DNA from: Nemertoderma westbladi
Taxonomy: Eukaryota > Xenacoelomorpha > Nemertodermatida > Nemertodermatidae
NCBI GenBank assembly: GCA_032718475.1
Contig: JAUCBJ010006255.1
Span: 1 to 56,990, forward strand
Direction of reading: 5' to 3'
DNA length: 56,990 bases
Shown here: piece by piece, positions 10,760-19,495 of the stretch
Numbering within the stretch: the stretch's first letter is position 1
How the letters are laid out: every line of letters begins with the position of its first letter
Notes under the pieces: generated by a model
What the model was told of the DNA's origin: nothing
Database searches by the model: none
The model's input: only the letters and a program-made list of their open reading frames with translations
Translations under genes and position numbers: made by a program

Positions 10760-11865
10760 CTAGGTGATTTCTGAAAAGATGATTCCCTCGATAATGACAT
10801 TTTTAAATACTAAATCCACTTTTTATTTTATACATTATTTAGGTAAAAGGTGAACAAAGGACAGCTTCTGTCACCATCCCCTTGAATAACTCCCGTACAT
10901 CTGAAGTGATTGCAGTGTCTCCAAGAAGAGCATAAGTTTCACTCAAGCAATCAGCTGTCGCACTGAGAAAACGCCCACAACATTAACACAAAATTAACCG
11001 ATCAACTATATCGTCTACATTCCACCACTGCCACTAACATCTGATGATGCGAGGGCGAATTGCCAACCCCCCCCCCCCCCCCCCCCCCCCGCCACCCCCC
11101 ATGTTCTTAATCGGAACCTCATTAGTCTGACCAGTCTGCATTCGGTGCTCATGAACACCCACTGCACAAGGCCAATTATATCTGCCTTGGCAGTCAGCTC
11201 GCCTTGTCGCAATGGGTACCCGTGTTCTAGGGTATTAACTGAGGCTAGTCTAGTGACTTGCCACAGGTTCACCAATAATGGCTTGGTTGGTCGTGGTGGA
11301 ACATGAGACTAGCCTCCAAATCCAGAATCCCTCCACCCTCGCAATATGGCCTCCCAGGTGACCCTGTTCTGGATTCACTCAGTTAAATGTGGGTCCAGTT
11401 AATTGTTATCATTGGAAAATCTCATCACAACACGAGAGACTTATTAAAGGCATACTTTATAAAAGAACAACCGATCAACGGTTGTAGTTGTTGCTGCAGA
11501 AGATACAGACATAACAGTGTTGTTACTTGTTGCGTTGTGTGATGCCCTGAACTGCCAGGGTTTATCAAAAGTGTGGATCTCATCTCCAAGTAGAATGACG
11601 TATTGTAACATAAACCCTACCCTTAGTGCCCTATTGCAATATATGGACTGTTGGTACTGTTGGAGCCAATGAGATGGAACCAACGCTATTATTTTATTAA
11701 ACAATATATTGTATAACTACAATTAAAATGTTTTGTTTAGGACCTACCAAAAATATATCACAGAGTACACCCCTGGACTAAGAATACTCCATTTCCTCTT
11801 ATGACATCATACGAACTAAGAATACTTACATACCTAATTAAGTATAACTATTAATTAAAGTGGAT
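10760..11865. other. Foldback centre with poly(C) tract
   Basis: After the distal left-arm segment (10746-10835) this central region has no arm counterpart. It holds about 22 C at 11069-11090. Minus-strand frames at 11015-11275 and 11444-11704 lack recognisable domains, and the first simply reads through the poly(C) as glycine. No gene is called. Confidence 0.55.
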
Positions 11866-12694
11866 TTAGTATTCAAAAATGTCATTATCGAGGGAATCAT
11901 CTTTACAGAAATCATTTAGGAACAATGATGATAAATATATATGGTAAAGTTAATACTAAACCTTCTTTTGTGGTAGTTTGTCAAGTCATATGTTTGATAG
12001 TGTGCATTTGCGTCATCTTTAATTGCATCTGTTGTTATGGTAACCTGTGAAGGAGTGGTGTCTGAAATGCTATTTAGATGTCACTTGTTATTTTAAAGAA
12101 TTGTACTGTAGTCACATTATGATTGATTGGTTTTCATTGACCTAAATATTTTGTCATAATTTTGAAACAGAGTGGAATGAGATTAAAAAGTTGATAAAGA
12201 AAAATATTTCAGACATGGGTAGGGTATATCTTTGGTACCATATATAACCGTTATAACAAAATAAGTTTCGCTCTCAGTATACCAAAATTTTCCAAAACTA
12301 ATATTCAACATCATGTCGCAATTTGTTTTTAAAATAATGATATTGTTCTAGAATGGTAGCTATTTCTCTAAAACATGCCAGTTTTAATTTAGCAGCGCTC
12401 CTATGGCAACAATAATTATATTCCAGAATTTTATGACACATTTAGAATTGTTAGACCAGTAGCTATCTTTTTCAGAAGACGCGAAGAATTTATATTGAGT
12501 TCTTAGACTACTACAGCATGTTTGTTATTTTGCCATTTCCATGACAACCGGTGATAACACCAAGTCAGCTACCGATTCAGTTTTGTTATCATATCAAAAT
12601 GAATGGCCAGAAGCTAGGTCTTCCGAAAAATATAAGTTCCAGATGGTTACCAAAAAGTATCCCCTATGCTGGCTGGCCCATGGACTATATGTAT

Positions 12695-13065
12695 TGTATG
12701 TGGGGCGAGCGACGAAAGTAAGCGAGCTTAGCATACAGGTACCACTAACTCAATCGGTGTGTCTGTTGCTCTGTTGATCTGTTGTTCTGTCGTTCTGTTG
12801 TGTCCAATTTTAAACGTTAATAACTCAGCCAAATCTCGATAAAATATATCCAAACTTGGTACATATGTAGTCTGGCAAAAGTTTAGAAATTTTCCAAGTT
12901 GAATTTGCGTGGGTTCTTCATGCAGCATCGGTGTAACTGTCTTGCAGTTATAATACATTTATCTATCCAAAAATTATTAGGCTTTGCATCAGATGGTTGC
13001 TAGTACGGTACCAGTACTGCTACAGTGGTACAGAGTTACCGGTACCGTCTTGGGGTTGTTGGTCG
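12695..13065. repeat. Dispersed repeat A, inverted copy at 35.52-35.88 kb
   Basis: GTACCACTAACTCAATCGGT, CTGTCGTTCTGTTGTGTCCA and TACATATGTAGTCTGGCAAA occur here, and as reverse complements at 35.65-35.85 kb. Both copies carry the ACCGGTA-rich flank (13010-13050 and 35530-35600). The unit has no coding potential. It starts at the outer end of the long foldback. Confidence 0.82.
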
Positions 13066-13380
13066 TTGGTCACCAATCGGCTCTGCAACAGCAACCATGC
13101 AGCCATGGAAGTTTTGAAATTATGCGGACTTAGGACAGACTGACATATTGTCAGGTTGTACCAGCTGACCTTTATTCCATGTACTGGTATACGATACTGC
13201 ACTAGGTACCCCAACTGCCCAATACTGCAATACCCAGCAACGTTTTGTAATTGTACCGGTACTCAAACAACTCGCCATCAAGGTCACTGTCTCTGTCTGT
13301 CGCAGTGTCGTTGGCGACCTCGACTTTTGGTATCACTACTGCGCTAGCGCTACGGGCAAACTGGACTAACCGATGAGCGA
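13066..13380. repeat. Dispersed repeat B, direct copy at 42.17-42.39 kb
   Basis: ACCTCGACTTTTGGTATC, GGGCAAACTGGACTAACCG, CAACAATGGAAGTT-like and GTCTGTCTGT-like blocks are shared with 42.18-42.38 kb in the same order and strand, with many substitutions and indels. No gene is recognised. Confidence 0.7.
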
Positions 13381-15044
13381 GACCCGAGGACTGAGGAATG
13401 AATACATTTAATTTTTTGAATAGTTTGACTGTGGACTTCTATGACATCGATGTCAAGTTGCCAATGCCAAAGTTTTTTTTAAAGTAAAAGTTTGGTTAAA
13501 TTTTCTTAATTATTTATTTAAATTTCTTATGTTCCGATTTTGGGATATAATTGCACAATTTTAATCTGTATCTAATAACTGACCCTCGTCATGCACGATG
13601 GCCCCACGAACGTGTTAACTTGTATTTACGGGAAGCAGGGATAGAAATAAACTTGGAGTAAAGAATAAGGAATAATATTGAAGTTTGCGGTGGACATGGA
13701 CAGGCTGGACAATGAACATATTATTACCAGAAGGGAAGTGTAACTAAATGTTAAAGTGCTGTAAGGCCGTGTTGGGGCACATGAGGGATCTTAGCACAGT
13801 TCCTATATGTGTGTGATATCCAACTTTGTGCACATTCAGGAATATGTGCATTCTCTTCCTTGAATAAGATTATTGCGTTTTCTTATTCTTATTTATGTTG
13901 TTGTCTTTCTTGTTAAATTATTTTTAACATAATTGTTTATTCCAACGAACAATTTATGATAGAGAAACGTAATCACTATTGATTTTTGAAACGTTTTCTC
14001 TACATACATTGCTGTGAAGCAACATTGAACTAATTAAACATTACGAAGCGAGAGGTAGTTGGATAGTAATGGCACTATTGATTTTTGTTGCTAAGATCTT
14101 CTTCTGAAGTTACTGGAAGTTGCACTGCTGACAATCTAGCTACCAAACGTATACTACACAAAACCATCAACTAATCATAGACTTACTGTAACTATATAGA
14201 ACTGTGTTTGAATATATAGGATCTAAAACTCCAAAAAGATAGTCTATTTCCTGTATGTTGAATATGGGATAGCTAACTATGATACATTTACATTCTATGT
14301 TAATGTTTTCACAAATAACATTTTTAGTATCATTTTAATAAATTTGTTTTGAAGTGTGACAATGATTACTTACTACCGCTATTAAAATTAGTTCGTATGC
14401 AACTCAACAGATATCTGTCGGATATCTGTTGATGTTTTCTGCTTAACGCCACATATTATGTACATCTGTCCAACTTTTCCCCTTCCTAACATGTTTACAT
14501 GATAATAGCATATGCTTATTATAGCTTTTGTTTAATTTTTTGGTTTCATCCACCCGTTTCGGAAATCTTATCCTTTACTTAAAACCTGTATTATTTTGTA
14601 ATACGTTTTATATTTCGTTTATTGTTTTGGTGTAAGTGATCTAACTTTTCAGATTATTGTACATAGAAATAAAACGTAAAGTCAAACAAATCAATATATG
14701 ACAGCTATTTAAACAACTAACTCATAATAACAACTGAAATTTATTTTAAATAAATTTTTACTAAACTTATTCATTATTATTAAGAAACAATACAACCAAC
14801 CTACTGGTAAACTGATTGTTATATTTACATTATTTACAAATACTATTGCAGAGTAATTTCTAACTGGACTTTGAATTTAAGATTAATTCAGCAAAAGAAT
14901 CAAAGATGTAATTATTGGTTTTCATACAGCCAACATTTCAAATAAGAATACTAACTGCATTACTGTTGAATGAACAACTTATTCGCATACATTGCGATAT
15001 GATTTAAGTCAAAGGAAGAATTTATATTACAATTTTAATGAGAA
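13381..15044. other. AT-rich intergenic region upstream of a Ly6-like gene
   Basis: 13555-13620 is a partial, diverged copy of dispersed repeat C (see 34.64 and 42.88 kb): GGCCCCACGAACGTGTT is recognisable. An imperfect palindrome around ACAGATATCTGTCGGATATC lies near 14406. I see no other gene, RNA or repeat. Any promoter of the downstream gene would lie at the right end, but no element is distinctive. Confidence 0.5.
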
Positions 15045-15065
15045 GTGTTGTGCAGCTTTATTAGT

Positions 15066-15749
15066 ATGCGAAGACCAGTTTGGTTTTATGAGTTCAGACT
15101 CATACAAGGTCTGTGCATAGTGATACACTGCGCAATTGTATTTTGCACCTCCTGTAAAGTTGGTCACATATACAATTTTGCAAATGAAAATAAACAGCTC
15201 CAACAAGAGTACCAATCCCATATGGATCGCTTAATATCGGTCAACTGGGGAGACACCACACCCGTCATTGTAGATGGTTGCAATGAATGCGGAGTTCTGG
15301 CAATGAGGTTCTTCGGATACTCCTTGGTGGACGATGTCAAATACAACAACATGTTTGAATGGATTGGATACGGTTGCAAGATGAACAACACTGAGTATTC
15401 CTCATGTGTTAAGTTGCCATCAGGTGCTCCATGCGAGGCAATATTTAGCAATCCTGAGCTGGCAAATAGAGTGATGGAAGGAAAAGGAGATACTTTCACC
15501 AAAGTCAAAAAGTATCTCAATATAGAAATAACAACAACAAAGGAGATTTGCCAGCTTGTTTGTTGTAACAGCACTTGGGACTGCCCAGCTTTCGCCTGGG
15601 ACGAGGCCGACACTTTTACCGTAGGTACAACATCCGAAGCTGCAACTACCAGTACCGTAACCACAACCACAGCTACCAGTAGTGGATCTGAAAACATCGT
15701 GCCGTCAATGATTCAACTAGCCGTGGTTATGTGCATAATTTGCGGATAG
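15066..15749 (+). CDS. Ly6/uPAR-like secreted GPI-anchored protein candidate (paralogue 1)
   Basis: A single-exon ORF of about 227 residues from the ATG at 15066; an in-frame TGA at 15039-15041 excludes a longer ATG start. An N-terminal hydrophobic segment (LIQGLCIVIHCAIVF, residues about 12-27) looks like a signal peptide. The ectodomain has nine cysteines: CNEC, YGC, SSC, APC, EIC, LVCC and WDC. A CxxC opening and a terminal CC-x4-C box are features of three-finger LU (Ly6/uPAR) domains, though the canonical CN ending is absent. Possible N-glycosylation sites are NNT and NST. A Thr/Ser-rich stalk precedes a hydrophobic tail (IQLAVVMCIICG) that fits a GPI-attachment signal. If correct, it is an extracellular surface protein; the ligand is unknown. 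The same nine-cysteine order recurs in the ORF at 53101. Family assignment is inferred from spacing only. Confidence 0.62.
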   Translation: MRRPVWFYEFRLIQGLCIVIHCAIVFCTSCKVGHIYNFANENKQLQQEYQSHMDRLISVNWGDTTPVIVDGCNECGVLAMRFFGYSLVDDVKYNNMFEWIGYGCKMNNTEYSSCVKLPSGAPCEAIFSNPELANRVMEGKGDTFTKVKKYLNIEITTTKEICQLVCCNSTWDCPAFAWDEADTFTVGTTSEAATTSTVTTTTATSSGSENIVPSMIQLAVVMCIICG

Positions 15750-15879
15750 TTCTAGATAGAATTCGGATATGAAAAAAATTCACTGACTTGACCTTAAATC
15801 AACATTAACTAACTTTTCTAGACCAGTTTTTCCTGCCCAACACGAAGACAATTTCTCCCTCCCAATAGGTATAAGAACA

Positions 15880-16947
15880 TTATAAGTGGTTTTAAATAAA
15901 GGCGGCACACTGCCACCCTGGGGTATAAGAGGGGAAAAAATAAATCTACAAATTTTAACGAATTTTTGTGATTATTGGTTTGTACTCAGAATTCACTATT
16001 CTGGATCTCAACGAAGAAAAAATCCAAAAAGGATTTACTGGGGTGGTTATTTGGCAGCACCAAATTTTCAAGTAGTGAACAATTTTCAAAAAATATTAAA
16101 GTTACAATTTCCACCAAATCTTTTTTCTACATAGGCTTTCTTGAGCGATGAATCCATTGGAAGATATTAAAATAAAACATTTAAAAACCATATTAACAAA
16201 ACCAAAATATGTAACCAGCACTTTTCAGTTTGAACACAAAAAAGTAATTTACTTATAACAGGCTATAAATTAACTTTTTTAGGGTTTCTGGGGTGCTGAT
16301 TCCAATGAAACAAATTTCTAATCTTCCAGATCATTGCTACTCGCACTTTTTTGCGTAATATGGCTAATTTTGGTGCTAGCACTAGATTTCGCACCAACTT
16401 CCGAAAAATACAAGTATATGATGTCCAGTGCCGTTTTTATTTATTCCATGGTATTCAGAACCCTCATAAACCCGGATATCGCAAGAAATAAGATGATACT
16501 ATTTATTCATAAATTTGCTTATTTTCAAAATTTGGTGCTTGCACAAAAGCACCCATCGCCGTAAAATACAAGTTTGAGAATTCTTCTGTATTCTTTAGTT
16601 ATCCCATTGAATTCAGAACCCTCAAAAACCCGTATAACGCAAGTAACAAGAGGATACAATGAATTGATATATTTGATGGATTTCAAAATTTGGTGCATAA
16701 TAGCACCAAATTTTACACCGAATTCCGAAAAATACAAGTTTGAGATGTACCTATTGTTAGATTTTCATTTATTCCCTTGAATTCAGAACCCCCATTTACT
16801 TGTAAAATGCGAGAATTAAGTTGTCGTATTCAATTAACTTTTGATGGCTTTTCAAAATTTCGTGTTTTTTTTTCATTTTTCAGTGTTAACTACAAAAGCT
16901 TAAGAAGGGACATATTGACTTCGCCCCCGGGTTTAATAGGGTTTTAA
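15880..16947. mobile_element. Second, diverged copy of the TTAA/poly(G-C) MITE family
   Basis: The block order matches 4.49-5.99 kb: AAATCTACAAATTTTAACGA, then TACTGGGGTGGTTATTTGGC, then about four degenerate units with GGTGCTAGCAC or a variant near 16370, 16530, 16690 and 16860. The right end reads GGGACATATTGACTT, CGCCCCCGGG and TTTAATAGGG, a decayed version of the subterminal hairpin and TIR. The left TIR is not recognisable (a TTAA at 15892 is followed by unrelated sequence), so the copy is probably truncated or decayed at that end. Confidence 0.72.
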
Positions 16948-17500
16948 TGAACATGGCCCTGAATTATTTTGAATATTAAAAGCGTCATTGTGCCACCTTT
17001 TTTAAGTGTTGGTACGCAAAGGATTAAAGTATATTATTCAATAACATTATAAGGTTATATATCAATATATTATATTATATTATATTATATACCAATATAT
17101 CATGTCATGTATTCAATAACGTAATTATAACATTATATAATTATTATTGGTGAAGGTTTGATCTATATATAGACTAAGGAGTATTTAATTATAATTTTAC
17201 GCATTTATCTAGAAAGAAAGTTTTCCTAGAAAGCCAGGAGGTATTGCCTGATTGAAAGCCTCATTGGTATTCTTTTCAACACCGAGAATAGAAATGAAGT
17301 TGAAGTAAATGTATAACCGTAACAACCAAACTATATCTTCGAATATTTTAAAGATTATATCAAATTTGGTTGTATTAAAAAGTCAGCGACAATGTGTTAA
17401 TGCTTAGTGACGGATGTAGTTTGGTATTATAACAGAAAGGGAGAACCTTTATATAAGGCTGTTTCCTAGATAAAAAATGAGTGGGGGTGGGGTGGATTGG
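16948..17500. other. AT-rich spacer with ATATT microsatellite
   Basis: A (TATAT)n tract lies at about 17066-17095. No gene is seen. Confidence 0.5.
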
Positions 17501-18810
17501 GTGTCGTTAGTTCTAAAGTACTTTAGTTCCAAACCAGATACGTCATTAGTTCCAATGAGTTCGTCAGTAGTTCCAATGAGTTCGTCAGTAGTTCTAACCG
17601 TAAATGTAATTAGTTCCAATGGAATATAGTCTCTTAATTCTAAACCAAGGTGTACTAAATAACAGGTTATGCAGCGAGAGGATTGCTGAAATTAGCGTGG
17701 GCCAATCTTTTAGGCCTTTTCTTAGGTGGATGTGATGACTAGGGTTCATATAAATGTAATAAACAATGTTTCTGGAAATTTTATATTGTTGTTGTCAAGT
17801 TTACCGGGTACAAAGTTCACACTTAGCCCGTCAGAAATTTAAGACGATGGGGGATTCTGTTCTTGAGATTTGGTAGGTGAGTAAAGGGAATAAAAGTCTA
17901 TTAAAATATTTTACATTTAAATATTTTTTCAATCCCATTGACATGGTAATAAGTATAATGAAATATTTTAATAATTGCCAACCAATTCTATAACACTTAA
18001 GACAATTCTACACCATTTTTATTCGGTTTGTCAGTCTTAATATTAAGTTAAAATTACCAATATTATATTTTATCAAACGTCAATTGCGAATCTTGTTTGT
18101 AAAGGTCAATAAGTGCCAATAAACAAAACTGTCCAATCAGAGAGCATACCCTGTGATAGCATGATTTTATGATTCCAGAACATTAAATTTTGGTTTGCAA
18201 TTATTAGAAAAAAAGGACAGGCCCCAGGCATGTCAGTTGCAAATGATATAAATAGAAAATAGTAGCCGAATTTCTACCAGGTGGTCATAATGTGAAATTA
18301 TCGGTACACACATTACCATGGAAACGGGATTGAAGAAAAATATAATTTTCAAATATTTTGATAGACTTTTATTTCCTTTACTCACCTGCCAAATCTCAAG
18401 AAGAGAATCCCCCTTCATCTTGAATTACAAATGCGCAAAGTCTGAAATTTGTTCCCGGGATACCTTGACAACAACAATATATAAATTCCAGAAAGACATT
18501 TTATTACATTTATGTGAACCCTAGTCGTCATATCCACCTAAGAAAAGTAGCATATAAGAAGTTTCTAAGGAAATATTATGAAAATCGTGCCTTAAATCAA
18601 GGACTTCTAGAACATAGTATATATTCTAGAATAGAATATATACTATGTTCTAGAAGTCCTTGCTTAAATAGGGAAAAGATCGGCCCAGGCTAATTTCTGC
18701 AATCCGCTTGCTGCATGACCTGTTATTTAGTACACCTTGTTCTAAACCAACCGCCATTTGTTCTAAACTGGATACGTCAATAGTTCTAATTAATAGCTGC
18801 GTAAATAGTT
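17500..18810. mobile_element. Foldback element with arms of about 450 bp and subterminal short-repeat arrays
   Basis: 17640-17960 matches the reverse complement of 18310-18545 (TTTGGTAGGTGAGTAAAGG against CCTTTACTCACCTGCCAAAT; CTAGGGTTCATATAAATGTA against its complement near 18508). The block CCTGTTATTTAGTACACCTT-like (18718-18745) corresponds to 17650-17675 inverted. Outside the arms are arrays of about 20-25-bp units centred on TAGTTCCAAT or TAGTTCTAA (17505-17645 and 18745-18805). No transposase is present. The same unit array recurs at 33.31-33.50 kb. Exact ends are uncertain. Confidence 0.75.
18598..18662. repeat. Perfect 31-bp inverted repeat with 3-nt spacer
   Basis: The left arm (18598-18628) and right arm (18632-18662) are exact reverse complements around a GAA spacer; the arm begins CAAGGACTTCTAGAACATAG. 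It lies in the right part of the foldback, and the left arm of the foldback has no counterpart, so it was probably inserted later. It would form a strong cruciform or RNA hairpin. Confidence 0.92.
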
Positions 18811-18960
18811 GTGACGGGATCCTGATTGGTTCGTGGGATCCCGACTGGGTTGATTGATGTTTAAGTTCCTATGCGTCGCTGCATTGCTGGATGTCTGGGA
18901 AATACTAAAAGGCCGAAGGCCGGTTAAATAAGAGTGCGCGCCCGGGTTACTGCTTCAATC

Positions 18961-19354
18961 ATGATACGTGAAAACCAAATTTACAAATATTCAAATTATT
19001 TAATAAATTAAATCAAGTAGGTAAAATTACAAAGACCACACAAGTAACCAATTATTATAACTCAGCAATATTTCGGCCTACAGGCCTTTGTCTAGCTGAC
19101 TATGGAAAATACCTAACTACCCAGAGAACTGCACGAGGTGAAGTGAACAGTACCGGTTCGTAGGCCTGTATGACTCATACATACGTCGCGTGGGCCTTCG
19201 CGTAGCATGTGTACAAGCACATAAGAAATAAACTAACTAAATGGGGAAATCAACTTAACACTAATATTTGGTAGGATATAAATTGCACCAGTGTGAATTC
19301 TAACTAAACACTACAAAAAACAAAAACAAATTGGGAATTCTAACTACAGTATAC
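18961..19354 (-). repeat. pLTR, downstream copy
   Basis: About 394 bp, the reverse complement of 22362-22755. Shared landmarks include ATGATACGTGAAAACC at the outer end and CTAACTACAGTATACT at the inner end. By eye the two arms are almost identical. I looked for a hammerhead ribozyme core, which is known from some Penelope-like pLTRs, and did not find a convincing one. Confidence 0.9.
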
Positions 19355-19495
19355 TGCGATCTACATACGTTTACCATCCTGCGTCGAATGGTGTTTGATA
19401 TTGGGTGTTCATTATGGGTGTTTTCTGTCTTATAGCTAACTTTTCTCTAAGTTTCCTATCGACAAAATCTTTACAATGTTTTAGAATCGTGATAG

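Larger units (their letters stand above)
7607..12694. repeat. Very long foldback: inverted arms of about 650-830 bp, left arm split by an RT element
   Basis: The left arm (about 7607-8169 plus 10746-10835) is the reverse complement of the right arm (about 11866-12694). Landmarks are GGGCCAGCCAGCATAGGGGA (left) against its complement near 12668, GGTACCAAAGATATACCCTA near 7860 against 12220, and CTCGATAATGACATTTTTAA near 10789 against 11877. The left arm lacks about 210 bp present in the right arm near 12440-12640. The right arm is uninterrupted and shows the pre-insertion sequence of the RT element. The centre (10.84-11.86 kb) contains a poly(C) tract at about 11069-11090. No transposase is seen; the mechanism of origin is unknown. 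Confidence 0.85.

Noticed and set aside
11015-11275. Minus-strand ORF with a polyglycine stretch
   Set aside because: It reads through a poly(C) tract and has no domain; composition alone explains the frame.
15164-15697. 177-codon minus-strand ORF opposite the first Ly6-like gene
   Set aside because: It mirrors the coding strand; the plus-strand frame has the signal peptide, cysteine pattern and hydrophobic tail.
15892-15895. TTAA as left boundary of the second poly(G-C) MITE copy
   Set aside because: The next bases (ATAAAGGCGG) do not match the CCCTATTA terminus, so the left end is treated as undefined.
18961-19354. Hammerhead ribozyme in the Penelope pLTR
   Set aside because: CTGACTATGGAAAA near 19096 looks vaguely like the core, but the CTGANGA and GAAA elements with flanking stems are not formed convincingly on either strand.
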